A stretch of 64,000 nucleotides of DNA from an uncultured Muribaculaceae bacterium (GCA_910578665.1 CAJTQU010000009.1:1-64000); one strand, 5' to 3'; counted from the stretch's first letter, positions 16,313 to 26,151 are shown. Notes: generated from the sequence alone by a model not told the origin. Translations and numbers: made by a program.

Positions 16313-18391
16313 CTATCGACCTCCAGCCGTCGAACGGTCTGTGCTGGCATCAGAATTAATAAGTTTCTCTGCACCTCGCTTCTGGCGTCCCCATTGCAGG
16401 TTATAACTAATCTGCACATAAGGCACACGCATATCCAGACGCATGTGCTGCTCGTTACGGTTCCACTTGCTGAGAGACTTCGAACCCTGGTCATATTTGC
16501 CAAAAGGCATGATTATGCCGGTACTGAACTGCCATTCTTTCCAACTGTAGCTTAAATCTATTATATTGAGGTTCTCGCCCCAGGAAATTTTTTCGCCCCA
16601 CAAATCCCGTTGCGACCGCATATACTTGCCGCTCAGCATAAAGCCCCAGTGCATCAGCCTGACAGAGGCGTTGCCACTCCACGCATTACTACGGCATTTA
16701 TATCCAGTGCCGCGCATACGCTCCATACGGTATTGCACATAGCCGCTAACAGACAGCCAGCCTGGTATAATCTCAATTTGTGGCGCTAGAAAAAATGATA
16801 GATTCTGCAGTCCGTGGCTATTTTCATAAGTAGTCACCAGCTTGTCCCCCTCCCACTGTAATAGCGGTGTAATGGCATTAGAAGACGTAAATGCCCGTAT
16901 GCCAAACGAACTGCTCACGCGAGGTATGTCGAAGCCGTAACGAAATGTGAGCATATACGAGTCGGCAGTTTTAAGGCTTTGGTTTCCGACACGCCACTGA
17001 AAGCCGTCGAGTTGCTGCGGCACAATATTGGTTTCCGCCAATGAAGGTGCCGATTGCCAAGATGTGAAACTCAGACGAAAATTATGGCTCTGGCTCAACG
17101 AATAAGTAATGGTAGCCTGCGGCCGCGGACTCCAGGAATGGTTGCCCTGGTTTGATTCTTTAAAAAGAAAATCGGTATACTGCGCCCCCATCCCCACAGT
17201 GGCAGACCACTTGTTAAAACGATAAAAATACTCGGCGAAGAAATACACCTTGTCTTGGCGCTGGTGAAATACGGCAGCGGCTAGATTTACATACTCCGAG
17301 CGGTTACGGTTAGCCGTATAAGAAAGACCGGCGGTAAATCGCGAGTTTTGCCAGTGCCTGACATAATCGGCCTCTACGGCATAGGCCTGGTTCCGGTCTT
17401 TAATATCTGTATGTATATCTGTCAGATAAGATGCCTGCCTGGGCAGCTGCTCCTGATAATCAGAGAATGTTCGGCCTGAATAGAACGAAGCGCTTAAATC
17501 AACCACCAGCATCTGCCTATTTTTAAAATGCTGCTGCCAATAAAGTGAGACAGACGGTGTAGTACCGTTATTTCCATGCGAATCGGTAAGCAGAATATCA
17601 TCAGAACCATCACTCACTGATAGCAGGCCGTTGTAAATAAATTTATCCGAAATATTCCCGTGTAATCCAAATTCGGCCATAAACACCATGGTATCTGGCT
17701 TGATATAATTGTATGAGGCCCATGCGTTAAGCATGGAATTATCCATGTTACCACCACGCGAAGTCTCTCTGCGGACAAGCGAATGCCCGTCGGGATAGGT
17801 GAATGTCTCGGTATAGTCTCTGTAGATTTTAATTTTATCAGTAAGCTTGAAATTACCACCCACCTCCCATTGCGAACGGCCGGCATTAAATTTTACATCA
17901 GCCATATAGAAGCCCCAGGCCTGATTTAACGCCGGACGCGCACTGGACATAAACGAACCGCCGAGTGTAGGATTAGCCACGATAAAGTTCAGCACATAGT
18001 TGGCACCTCCGTAACGAAGACCTGGATTATCAATCCATTCTACACGCCTGACGGTCTCGGGAAGTAAAGCCCTGACCTGGTCAATCGTTGCCTCACGACC
18101 ATTGATTCTAACTTGTACAGACTGGCCGGAAGCCTGTATGGAGCTGAGCGCGTCGCTGACAGTAAGTGAGGGAATCATCAAATTACCTAGCAACTGCATG
18201 CCATTTCGAGAGTTCTCAACCGCGCTTCTGGAGGGATGATACACATCCATATCAGCCTTGTGAATAACTTTTGGAGCCTCGACAACAATTTCCTGTAATT
18301 CCTGCTCCTTTAATTCCGGTGCAATTATGGTATCAGATGATGTGTCCTGTGCAGGAGCCACTAATGACACGAATGCCAATATGAGAAACAT
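16313..18391 (-). CDS. TonB-receptor-like outer-membrane beta-barrel protein (OMP_b-brl_3 type)
   Basis: A 692-residue outer-membrane protein. A hydrophobic leader (1-15, ending APAQ) is followed by an acidic linker and a plug-like domain (about 35-150: LQEIVVEAPKVIHKADMDVY, VQVRINGREATIDQVRALLP). A large barrel rich in aromatic, alternating strands runs to the C-terminus. There is no CarboxypepD_reg domain and no neighbouring SusD-like gene, so it is not a SusC/D pair. The leader lacks the usual positive residues. In frame upstream are AAG and CAT codons behind an ATT or CTG, so a non-ATG start is possible. Transport substrate is unknown. Confidence 0.75.
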   Translation of the reverse strand: MFLILAFVSLVAPAQDTSSDTIIAPELKEQELQEIVVEAPKVIHKADMDVYHPSRSAVENSRNGMQLLGNLMIPSLTVSDALSSIQASGQSVQVRINGREATIDQVRALLPETVRRVEWIDNPGLRYGGANYVLNFIVANPTLGGSFMSSARPALNQAWGFYMADVKFNAGRSQWEVGGNFKLTDKIKIYRDYTETFTYPDGHSLVRRETSRGGNMDNSMLNAWASYNYIKPDTMVFMAEFGLHGNISDKFIYNGLLSVSDGSDDILLTDSHGNNGTTPSVSLYWQQHFKNRQMLVVDLSASFYSGRTFSDYQEQLPRQASYLTDIHTDIKDRNQAYAVEADYVRHWQNSRFTAGLSYTANRNRSEYVNLAAAVFHQRQDKVYFFAEYFYRFNKWSATVGMGAQYTDFLFKESNQGNHSWSPRPQATITYSLSQSHNFRLSFTSWQSAPSLAETNIVPQQLDGFQWRVGNQSLKTADSYMLTFRYGFDIPRVSSSFGIRAFTSSNAITPLLQWEGDKLVTTYENSHGLQNLSFFLAPQIEIIPGWLSVSGYVQYRMERMRGTGYKCRSNAWSGNASVRLMHWGFMLSGKYMRSQRDLWGEKISWGENLNIIDLSYSWKEWQFSTGIIMPFGKYDQGSKSLSKWNRNEQHMRLDMRVPYVQISYNLQWGRQKRGAEKLINSDASTDRSTAGGR

Positions 18392-18732
18392 AAAATGCTT
18401 AATGTTCAGATAGATATGTGCTCTACTATACTAGACGCAGAATTTGTAATTATGTTATAAAATAACTCAAGAAATAATAAACATCTAACTGACCTGGCTA
18501 TTGATACACTAAAATTAGGAACGCAGAAAACGATTATGCCGTATTTGCACTGTATTTATAATGGAATTATAAATACAGTGCAAATACGAATCAAACCTTT
18601 AGATAGCCTGGCCGCGCACGCGCAGCAGATACAACATATAAACACTCTGCGTACTTAGAAAAACAGGCTTTCTAATGTTACGCCCCAATTTAAAAAACTT
18701 ATGCCCATAATCTAAAAGAAACCCTCCTAAAC
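18392..18732. other. Intergenic region between nuoN and the large barrel gene
   Basis: No coding frame is supported. It holds the perfect 23-bp inverted repeat at 18540-18588, listed separately, which is the only clear structure. I find no consensus TAnnTTTGC element correctly placed for the barrel gene, so its promoter may depend on another sigma factor or regulator. Confidence 0.5.
18540..18588. repeat. Perfect 23-bp inverted repeat with a 3-base loop
   Basis: CGTATTTGCACTGTATTTATAAT (18540-18562, written in two parts: CGTATTTGCACTG and TATTTATAAT) is followed by GGA and then its exact reverse complement at 18566-18588. Such a long, perfect, AT-rich hairpin lies about 150 bases upstream of the barrel gene and about 150 bases past the operon terminator of nuoN. 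Neither strand has a T-run directly after it, so a simple terminator role is unlikely. Operator, RNA processing site or mobile-element remnant are all possible. Confidence 0.85.
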
Positions 18733-18766
18733 AAAAAAAATCTGGCATGCTTTAAAGCATGCCAGA
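18733..18766 (-). terminator. Intrinsic terminator of the nuo-atp operon
   Basis: The 26-base perfect palindrome 18741-18766 (TCTGGCATGCTTT and its complement) is followed, reading leftward, by eight T residues (18740-18733). It lies 20 bases beyond the nuoN stop. Confidence 0.9.
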
Positions 18767-18786
18767 CAATATAGAATTTCAAAAAC

Positions 18787-20265
18787 TTAAAGCAGATTCA
18801 TAAAAAATCCATCGGCTGCAGCCTGGCTGCTAACACAGTATATATAACCATATATACAGCTTACAAGACCCAGGAGAATGATTCCGAATGTGCATATCCA
18901 CAATGCTACACGCTCAAGGCACGAACTACGGAAAGAGGGAACAACCGGCGCATCAGGACTAATCCACATCGCTTTAACCACCAGCAAGTAGTAAAAGAGC
19001 GAAATAATGGTATTAATCAACGATACCAGAACGAGCACATACAATGCTACATCCCCTGATTCGGTAGCAGCTGTAAAGATAAGTATCTTCGAGAAAAATC
19101 CTGCAAACGGAGGTATACCGGCCAATGAGAAAACAGCCAGCGTCATGGCAAACGAAAGCCAGGGATTAGACTTATGTAAGCCCTTATAATCATCCATGCT
19201 CACCAGCCCTGTCTTATTCTCTATAGCCTGAATCACACCAAACACAGCAAGGTTGCTGAATACATATACCAATATGTAGAATATCATTGACGTCATGCCC
19301 AAAACATTGGCAGCAATAATACCCAGCATTATATAACCGGCCTGCGATACTGACGAGAACGCCATGAATCGTTTCATGTTACGCTGACGAATGGCAAAGA
19401 GGTTACCTATTGTAATTGTCAGAATAATCAAGGCATACATCATCCATTCCCAGACATCGCTATATACTGCTCCGAACACCTGGCAAAGCACTACGAGGAA
19501 TGCAAATGCGGCAGAACCTTTAGAGATCACTGAGAGATATGATGTCACGGAAGTAGGCGCTCCCTGGTATACATCGGCTGTCCACAAGTGGAACGGAACC
19601 AATGACAGCTTAAAGCCGAAACCGGCTATTACAAACGCCACCGCAGTGATCAACAGCACACTGTTTGTATTGAAACGGATAGAGTCTGCTATGTCAGCGA
19701 AATAAAGCGAGCCGCCGGAAAGAGCGTAAACAAAACTCAGACCCATCATAAATATAGCTGACGAGAAAACAGCGGTAAAAATGTATTTCACTGCAGCCTC
19801 ATGGCTCTCATACTTGTTCTTGTTGAATGCAACCATGGCGGCCAACGGCAGCGAGGCACTTTCAAGACCTATTATGAACAGTAAGAAATGACGGGCCGAA
19901 ATCATAAGATACATGCCAAAAAGGGTGACGAATAGCAATTCGAAAAATTCACCACGTCTTATTGATGCATCTTCAGAGTCAATCCAGTTTACAGCCTGGA
20001 GAAGCACTATAAAGGCACCTACATTGAGTATGCACTTAACTGCCGAAATCACCGGCGAAGTCTCATACATACCGGCAAATGCCGTAACTGTCTCGCCACA
20101 ACAGAAAAAACCTGCAATAGTCGCAATACCAAAACTGATGATCGCCAGCGGCGTGGTAGCCTTACGGGCCGAAGCCGAGGCAAATGTATCGAATAAGAAT
20201 ACGATTAGGAATACTGCCAATATAAGCAGTTCCATACGCATCGCAAAAAATTCAGAATAATTCAT
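18787..20265 (-). CDS. nuoN: NADH-quinone oxidoreductase subunit N
   Basis: One of three antiporter-like proton-pumping subunits of complex I, an inner-membrane protein with about 14 helices. At 492 residues it matches the family (E. coli 485). Visible signatures are FIIGLESASLPLAAMVAF, with the helix-5 Glu, and LVPFHLWTADVYQGAPTSVT followed by VISKGSAAF with a channel Lys. It is the last gene of the 18-gene operon and is followed by a strong terminator. It begins 48 bases after nuoM. Confidence 0.95.
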   Translation of the reverse strand: MNYSEFFAMRMELLILAVFLIVFLFDTFASASARKATTPLAIISFGIATIAGFFCCGETVTAFAGMYETSPVISAVKCILNVGAFIVLLQAVNWIDSEDASIRRGEFFELLFVTLFGMYLMISARHFLLFIIGLESASLPLAAMVAFNKNKYESHEAAVKYIFTAVFSSAIFMMGLSFVYALSGGSLYFADIADSIRFNTNSVLLITAVAFVIAGFGFKLSLVPFHLWTADVYQGAPTSVTSYLSVISKGSAAFAFLVVLCQVFGAVYSDVWEWMMYALIILTITIGNLFAIRQRNMKRFMAFSSVSQAGYIMLGIIAANVLGMTSMIFYILVYVFSNLAVFGVIQAIENKTGLVSMDDYKGLHKSNPWLSFAMTLAVFSLAGIPPFAGFFSKILIFTAATESGDVALYVLVLVSLINTIISLFYYLLVVKAMWISPDAPVVPSFRSSCLERVALWICTFGIILLGLVSCIYGYIYCVSSQAAADGFFMNLL

Positions 20266-20313
20266 TGTCTTTTTCTTTTCTTGATAGTTATTCTAGTTCT
20301 TATTCTTTCAGAA

Positions 20314-21831
20314 TCATATCACGCTCTGCAAGTTAGCGATAATCGGAGCAAAACTATGCTGGATAGTCTCATTGATCCAGTTGGGGAAGCAACCGATAGC
20401 CGCGATAAATACTATCAGCGTAATCGTAGACAGGCGCTCCCACCAGGTCGCATCTGTAAGAGTGCGGTGATGCTCGTCGTACACCTTGCCCAAAAGAAGC
20501 TTACCTACCACTCGCAGTATATATACCGCGGTAATAACGATTGAACATGTTGCCGCAATCACGAACACTCGGTGGAACATATCAGCATGCTGGAATGAGC
20601 CAAAGAAGATGGTCATCTCAGCTACAAAGCCAGACAGACCGGGCAGGCCGAGAGATGCGAAACCAGCTATCATATAGCAGACACCAAGGAAAGGCATAAT
20701 CTGCATCAGACCTCCCATCTTACGGATGTCACGAGTATGTGTACGTCCGTATATCATACCGATAAGGGCAAAGAAGAGGGCTGTCATCAGACCGTGGGAA
20801 AGCATCTGGAGAATAGCGCCAGTCATGGCAGTTGTATTGAGCATAAGGATTGCAAACAGCACCATGCCGCAGTGAGACACTGAAGAGTATGCATTGATAT
20901 ACTTGAGGTCAGTCTGTACACAGGCTGAGAAAGCGCCGTACACAACACTTATACCTGTAAGCACTATGAAGATCCATGAAAGGTCATTGGCAGCCTGAGG
21001 CAACAGGTATATAGCGATACGGAAACATCCGTAGCCGCCAAGCTTCATCAGTACACCGGCATGCAACATTGACACAGCCGTAGGGGCACAGGCGTGACCG
21101 TCAGGACTCCATGTGTGGAACGGGAACATCGCGCCAAGAACGCCGAAGCCGACAAATGTCATGGGGAACAAGAAATACTGCCATCCGGTACCAATTGCAT
21201 TGTTATGCGCAATTTCAAGGATATTCCATGTATGGGCAGCACCATCGGCAGAAGGACCGGAATGCCAGTATATACCAAGCAGGCCGAGCATCAAGAATGC
21301 AGAACCACCCATCAGCATAAGTGTAAGCTTCATCGCCGAATATTCCTTGCGACCGGTACCCCAGACACCGATCAGCAGGTACATGGGGATAAGTGCGACC
21401 TCATAGAACATAAACATTGTGAAGATGTCTATGGTGATGAAGAAACCGAACACACCCATTGAAAGAAGCGCAAACCACAAGAAGAAATTACGCGGCAGCG
21501 GATCTATCTTCCAAGAGGCAAAAGTACCGGCAAACACAATTATAGATGAGAGCATCAACATCAATACAGATATACCGTCGACACCGACAGAGAGTTTGAT
21601 GTTAAGAGGCGCATACCATAACCAGTGTCCCTGGAAGAGCATTTCCTCAGTATTTCCGGCAGCACGCAGCGACAGGAATTCGTAGCAAAGATAGCCGGAC
21701 ATTACCAGCAGCACAGACGACAGTATAACCATCACTGCGCGAATTTGGCTCATTTTGCGGCAGACAGCCAACCCTGCCAGCATCAGCATGGGAATTATGA
21801 CAAACCAAATCAATATATTAGAAAGTATCAT
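20314..21831 (-). CDS. nuoM: NADH-quinone oxidoreductase subunit M
   Basis: Antiporter-like proton-pumping subunit of complex I, 505 residues (E. coli 509), about 14 membrane helices. Family signatures include FMFYEVALIPMYLLIGVWG, with the conserved helix-5 Glu, and HTWSPDGHACAPTAVSMLHA followed by LMKLGGYGCFR with the channel Lys. It sits between nuoL (39-base gap) and nuoN (48-base gap), as in canonical nuo clusters. Confidence 0.96.
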   Translation of the reverse strand: MILSNILIWFVIIPMLMLAGLAVCRKMSQIRAVMVILSSVLLVMSGYLCYEFLSLRAAGNTEEMLFQGHWLWYAPLNIKLSVGVDGISVLMLMLSSIIVFAGTFASWKIDPLPRNFFLWFALLSMGVFGFFITIDIFTMFMFYEVALIPMYLLIGVWGTGRKEYSAMKLTLMLMGGSAFLMLGLLGIYWHSGPSADGAAHTWNILEIAHNNAIGTGWQYFLFPMTFVGFGVLGAMFPFHTWSPDGHACAPTAVSMLHAGVLMKLGGYGCFRIAIYLLPQAANDLSWIFIVLTGISVVYGAFSACVQTDLKYINAYSSVSHCGMVLFAILMLNTTAMTGAILQMLSHGLMTALFFALIGMIYGRTHTRDIRKMGGLMQIMPFLGVCYMIAGFASLGLPGLSGFVAEMTIFFGSFQHADMFHRVFVIAATCSIVITAVYILRVVGKLLLGKVYDEHHRTLTDATWWERLSTITLIVFIAAIGCFPNWINETIQHSFAPIIANLQSVI

Positions 21832-21870
21832 AGGTCGTAAATGTCAATTTAGGTCATTAGCAAAATGTGA

Positions 21871-23808
21871 TTAAAGTATTACCCATGCGGTGACAGCTGC
21901 CAGTGCGACGGCGCCGACGAAATACCACCATACATAAGTCTGGATACTACCACTCTGAAGACCACGTATAGCATAAGAGGTTTTCTGGGTAACTTTGGCA
22001 AACATATCCATTGTGCCATCAATAATCTGGCGGTCAAACCAAGCGATAAAGCTGCATATTCCGCCAAAAATGATCTTATGGGTAACAAACATATACATCT
22101 CATCCCAATAGAAGCGATGGTGAGCCGCAGTCCAAAGTCCGGGCCATACTGCCGCAAACTTATCTGGCAGACTGTTTTTCTTGCGATACATGACAGTGGC
22201 CAAAAGTATTGCGGCAATAGCAACGCAAAGGCTGGGAACCGCAATCTTAACCCACTCTATATGTATGTGGTAAGGCTCGCCATTCCATGTCACAAGTTCG
22301 CCGAATGGAATAAAACCGGCCACACAGCTTACAGCCGCAAGTATGATAAGCGGCAAGCTCATTTGCCAAGGCGCATCATGAGGGGTATGATGCTTATAGT
22401 TAGGATTCTCGTCCCACCAGAAAATGAGATAGTAAAGACGGAACATGTAGAACGCGGTAAGACCGGCTACAGCTGTCATCCACACACCCCAGAAAGTGCT
22501 ATAACCATACATGGCAGACAGCATTTCATCTTTTGAGAAGAAACCAGAGAACGGATAGATACCGGCAATGGCAAGACATCCGATCAGGAATGTCCAATGG
22601 GTGATAGGCATATATTTGCGCAAACCGCCCATTGATGTATAATCATTAGAATGAACAGCATGAATCAGGGCACCGGCACCAAGGAAGAGCAATGCCTTGA
22701 ACATGGCATGGGTGAACAGATGGAACATCGACGACATATAACCAAGTCCTTCGTGTATTTCAGGACGAGCCACGCCAAGCGAAACCATCATAAACGCGAT
22801 CTGGGAAATAGTCGAGAATGCCAGCACTCGCTTAATGTCAACCTGCGCACATGCCACAATAGCAGCATACAGAGCTGTGATTGCTCCAATACCAGTGATA
22901 AAATCAAGTGAAGCAGTCTCCATCAGATAGAGAGGGAACATACGGGCTACCAGATACACGCCGGCAACAACCATGGTAGCGGCGTGTATCAACGCAGATA
23001 CCGGGGTCGGACCCTCCATCGCGTCAGGAAGCCATATATGCAAAGGCATCATAGCGGACTTACCCATACCGCCGGTGAAAATAAGTATCAACGCCCAAGT
23101 AAGCACCGATCCGCCAAGGAAAGTGGCACCGCCGGTAGATGTAAGTGCAAGTTCGGGACCGCCGTTCTGGGTCAACTCTATAAAGTTGAAAGTCGGCATG
23201 TAGAATGAAAGTATCAAAATACCGATCAACATGCCAAGGTCGGCAAATCGGGTAACGATAAACGCTTTTTTAGAAGCTGACACGGCAGAACCAAGCTTAT
23301 AGTAGAAACCGATAAGCAGATAAGAGCTGACGCCGACAAGCTCCCAAAAGATGTACATCTGGAAAATGTTAGTAGCCACTACAAGGCCTAACATTGAGAA
23401 TGAGAAAAGCGACAGGAACGCATAAAAACGCTGGAAGCCTTTCTCTCCCTCCATATATCCCCATGAATACAGATGTACAAAGAAAGATATAGTTGTAATT
23501 ACCACAAGCATCATGGCGCTTATGGGATCAAGCAGGAAGCCCAGGCTTACAACAAGCTTATCAGTGAAAGCGAGCCACGTAACGTCAAAAATCTCGACTT
23601 GCTGGCGAACGCCATCAATGATAAACGCAGCATCGCCACTAAAGAAATATGTGAATGCCACAGTATATGACAGAACCATCGCGGTACCCATACCAAGAAT
23701 ACCCAATACTCCAGCCAGCTTATGGCTCATCTTCATTCCGAAAAGTCCCAAGATAAAGAACATCGTAATCGGAATCGCAAGGATTAAAATTGGAAGTGTC
23801 TGATCCAT
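21871..23808 (-). CDS. nuoL: NADH-quinone oxidoreductase subunit L
   Basis: The largest, distal pumping subunit of complex I, 645 residues (E. coli 613). It has about 14 antiporter-like helices followed by the C-terminal extension expected to form the lateral helix HL. Motifs are FWELVGVSSYLLIGFYY, with the conserved Glu, and WLPDAMEGPTPVSALIHAAT. The terminal region (about 545-645) has an amphipathic stretch and a last membrane helix (VWWYFVGAVALAAVTAWVIL). It is 3 bases downstream of nuoK, implying coupled translation. Confidence 0.96.
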   Translation of the reverse strand: MDQTLPILILAIPITMFFILGLFGMKMSHKLAGVLGILGMGTAMVLSYTVAFTYFFSGDAAFIIDGVRQQVEIFDVTWLAFTDKLVVSLGFLLDPISAMMLVVITTISFFVHLYSWGYMEGEKGFQRFYAFLSLFSFSMLGLVVATNIFQMYIFWELVGVSSYLLIGFYYKLGSAVSASKKAFIVTRFADLGMLIGILILSFYMPTFNFIELTQNGGPELALTSTGGATFLGGSVLTWALILIFTGGMGKSAMMPLHIWLPDAMEGPTPVSALIHAATMVVAGVYLVARMFPLYLMETASLDFITGIGAITALYAAIVACAQVDIKRVLAFSTISQIAFMMVSLGVARPEIHEGLGYMSSMFHLFTHAMFKALLFLGAGALIHAVHSNDYTSMGGLRKYMPITHWTFLIGCLAIAGIYPFSGFFSKDEMLSAMYGYSTFWGVWMTAVAGLTAFYMFRLYYLIFWWDENPNYKHHTPHDAPWQMSLPLIILAAVSCVAGFIPFGELVTWNGEPYHIHIEWVKIAVPSLCVAIAAILLATVMYRKKNSLPDKFAAVWPGLWTAAHHRFYWDEMYMFVTHKIIFGGICSFIAWFDRQIIDGTMDMFAKVTQKTSYAIRGLQSGSIQTYVWWYFVGAVALAAVTAWVIL

Positions 23809-23811
23809 ATC

Positions 23812-24123
23812 TTAGAATTTCAGTTTTGTTATATCTTTTACATCAATATTTTTCACTGAACGGAAAATATTGATGATTATAGCTATCGCCAACGCTGTCT
23901 CTGCCGCCGCAATGCCTATTGAGAACAATGTGAAGAACATGCCTTCAAGCTCGCCGGGGAACAGAAAGCGATTGAAAATCACAAAATTCAGATCGACAGA
24001 GTTCAGCATAAGCTCAAGCGATATCAGGATAGCAATAAGATTTCTTCTGGTTATAAAACCAAATACACCACAAGCAAACATCAGTAAGCTCGGGATGAGG
24101 TACATCAGCATTGTAAGTTCCAT
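23812..24123 (-). CDS. nuoK: NADH-quinone oxidoreductase subunit K
   Basis: A 103-residue three-helix subunit of the complex I membrane arm (E. coli 100). The two buried glutamates needed for proton transfer are visible in LISLELMLNSVDLNFV and AAAETALAIAI. It lies between nuoJ (8 bases) and nuoL (3 bases) in the usual order. Confidence 0.95.
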   Translation of the reverse strand: MELTMLMYLIPSLLMFACGVFGFITRRNLIAILISLELMLNSVDLNFVIFNRFLFPGELEGMFFTLFSIGIAAAETALAIAIIINIFRSVKNIDVKDITKLKF

Positions 24124-24131
24124 AATTCAGA

Positions 24132-24656
24132 TTATCTTTTGCGTGCTATTGTTATACCACCTATTATACATGCCAGCAGCAAGACACTTACTGCCTCAAA
24201 TGGCAACAGATAGCCAAATTTGTCAGTACTGAGCAGCTTATGGCCTATCATCTGCATATTGACGTCCGAACTACCCAGCGCGTCGGATAACGAAATACCC
24301 TCGACGAACGGCATAGTATACAGAGCATATCCCAAAAACGCTGTGCCAAACACTGTGGCAAGCAGTCCCACAAAGCGGCGGTGGTTGGTCAGCGCCTGTG
24401 TATCGTCTGCCGGATTCTGGGTGAGCAGAATTGAGAATACAAACAAGACAAGAATGCCGCCGGCATATACAGCTATCTGTACTGCGCCGAGGAATTCATA
24501 GCCAAGCTGAAAATAAAATACGGCTGTACCTATAAGCACAAAAAGCAAATAGGTGGCAGCACGCAGTATCTTGCGTGTCTTGACCGCCATCACAGAAAAA
24601 ACTATGATGATCAGGCTGACCGCAAAATACAATACGATATTTCCTAAAGATTCCAT
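24132..24656 (-). CDS. nuoJ: NADH-quinone oxidoreductase subunit J
   Basis: A 174-residue membrane subunit with five predicted helices, part of the complex I proton path near the quinone site. The third-helix block LGAVQIAVYAGGILVLFVFSI is characteristic of NuoJ. It lies 12 bases after nuoI and 8 bases before nuoK. Confidence 0.94.
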   Translation of the reverse strand: MESLGNIVLYFAVSLIIIVFSVMAVKTRKILRAATYLLFVLIGTAVFYFQLGYEFLGAVQIAVYAGGILVLFVFSILLTQNPADDTQALTNHRRFVGLLATVFGTAFLGYALYTMPFVEGISLSDALGSSDVNMQMIGHKLLSTDKFGYLLPFEAVSVLLLACIIGGITIARKR

Positions 24657-24668
24657 TATGTGAACTTA

Positions 24669-25214
24669 TTATTTTTCAACAGTAGAAGATGTATCACTTT
24701 TAGCAGCAACGCCAGCCGGCTTGTCTACAGATGCCGGAGCAACCGGTTTGGGAGCGTCTTCAACCTCGGGTTTGTAGTTAAGCTGCTTCACAAGACTTTC
24801 TCTTGAGAAAACAGCCTGTTCGAAGTCATTTGAAAACTCCAACGCGTCTTGCGGACATGTAGTGACACAAAGCATACAGAATGTACAGCTGCCAAGATCA
24901 TAGAAGTACATATCAAGTTTGCGTTTCTTCTTGCCGTCGGGAAGCTCGACCATCTTAGTGGTCAGTTTGATAGTTCCATTCGGACAATTCATCTGACAGA
25001 TGCCGCAACCTATACATTTATGGCGACCCTCTGCGTCATATTTCAAAGTTAACTCGGCACGAAAACGGTCTGAAATCTGAAGTGTATCACGGTTCTCGGG
25101 ATAACATTCAGTAATTTTGGGTGTGACAAGTTCCTTGCCGGTAACCTGCATACCTTTCACCAGACTTTTAATACCTTGTCCTACCGATGAAAAATATTCC
25201 TTTATGTTACTCAT
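24669..25214 (-). CDS. nuoI: NADH-quinone oxidoreductase subunit I (two 4Fe-4S ferredoxin-type)
   Basis: Peripheral-arm subunit carrying clusters N6a and N6b, which pass electrons to NuoB. The 181-residue protein has two 4Fe-4S motifs, CIGCGICQMNCP and CTFCMLCVTTCP, separated by the usual spacer. It ends in an unusual Ala/Pro/Val/Ser-rich tail of about 30 residues. It restarts the nuo gene order directly after atpG, with a gap of only 16 bases. Because nuoEFG are absent, NuoI or NuoCD/B may be the entry face for an unidentified donor such as ferredoxin (inference from known NuoEFG-lacking complexes). Confidence 0.95.
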   Translation of the reverse strand: MSNIKEYFSSVGQGIKSLVKGMQVTGKELVTPKITECYPENRDTLQISDRFRAELTLKYDAEGRHKCIGCGICQMNCPNGTIKLTTKMVELPDGKKKRKLDMYFYDLGSCTFCMLCVTTCPQDALEFSNDFEQAVFSRESLVKQLNYKPEVEDAPKPVAPASVDKPAGVAAKSDTSSTVEK

Positions 25215-25230
25215 AAATATATTGGTTCTA

Positions 25231-26121
25231 TTATTGTTCTACTTGGCCGCCCAAAATATCAAGCAGCTCAGTGGTAATACTTTGTTGTCTGAGTTTATTA
25301 TATTCCAATTGCAGACTGTCGAGCAGCTTCTTAGCATTGTCATTAGCACTCTGCATAGCCATAATACGCGCGGCCTGCTCTGAAGCACGATTCTCTATTG
25401 TAATTTCCTGCATAGAGGAAAGGACAAACATTGGAAGCACCTCATTGAATATCCTATTGGCATCAGGCTCAAATATGTATGGCTTGTTAGATCCGGCAAC
25501 ACCGGCATTCTCACTCAGCGTAGAGGGTGAAATAGGGAATAAAATTTCCGATTTAACCCTCTGACGGCTCAGCGAAATGAAGTTCATGTATACGACATGC
25601 ACTTCATCAAGAATACCGCGTGTAAATTCATCCTGGAGCGACAAAGTAAGGTCATTGACCTTTTTTCCCTCCATTTTAGAATCCACATAGTCTAAAACTA
25701 CAACCTCTATATTGTCTGAAGCCAGCTTAGAGACCGCGCGTACCATCTTCTTACCAACAGGGAAAAGCTTAAGCCTGACCTGGCTGCCATGCTTCTCGCG
25801 AATAGAATTGAGGGTAAATACGAGATGTTTGAAAATGTTCATATTGTAGGCGCCACACAGACCGTCGTCGCTACCATAAACCACGACACCCACAGTATTT
25901 ACCTCTCCTCTCTCTTCTAGCAGTGGCGATGTATACTGGCCATCGGCATCAAGGAGATGTCCCATTATAGACTTTATCTGCGTCTTGAACGGGAGCAAGC
26001 GCTTCAGCGATTGTTCAAATTTGCGAACCTTGGCCGAAGAAATCATTTTCATGGCACCGGTAATCTTCTCGCTTGAGCTTACAGAGCCGATTCGCGTCTT
26101 TAGTTCTCGTAATGTAGACAT
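25231..26121 (-). CDS. atpG: ATP synthase F1 subunit gamma
   Basis: Central rotor shaft of F1, 296 residues. The N-terminal helix LRELKTRIGSVSSSEKITGA and the C-terminal helix region (RASEQAARIMAMQSANDNAK, then LRQQSITTELLDILGG) are the two coiled-coil parts inserted in the alpha3beta3 hexamer. A Rossmann-like middle (VVVYGSDDGLCGAYNMNIFK) lies between them. It is the last ATP synthase gene, 30 bases after atpA and 16 bases before nuoI. Confidence 0.96.
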   Translation of the reverse strand: MSTLRELKTRIGSVSSSEKITGAMKMISSAKVRKFEQSLKRLLPFKTQIKSIMGHLLDADGQYTSPLLEERGEVNTVGVVVYGSDDGLCGAYNMNIFKHLVFTLNSIREKHGSQVRLKLFPVGKKMVRAVSKLASDNIEVVVLDYVDSKMEGKKVNDLTLSLQDEFTRGILDEVHVVYMNFISLSRQRVKSEILFPISPSTLSENAGVAGSNKPYIFEPDANRIFNEVLPMFVLSSMQEITIENRASEQAARIMAMQSANDNAKKLLDSLQLEYNKLRQQSITTELLDILGGQVEQ

Positions 26122-26151
26122 TCCTTTGTATCTTTATAATCAGAGCTAAAA

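Noticed and set aside
16313..18391. SusC/SusD-type glycan uptake pair
   Set aside because: No SusD-like lipoprotein gene is adjacent and the barrel lacks the N-terminal carboxypeptidase-like domain of SusC.
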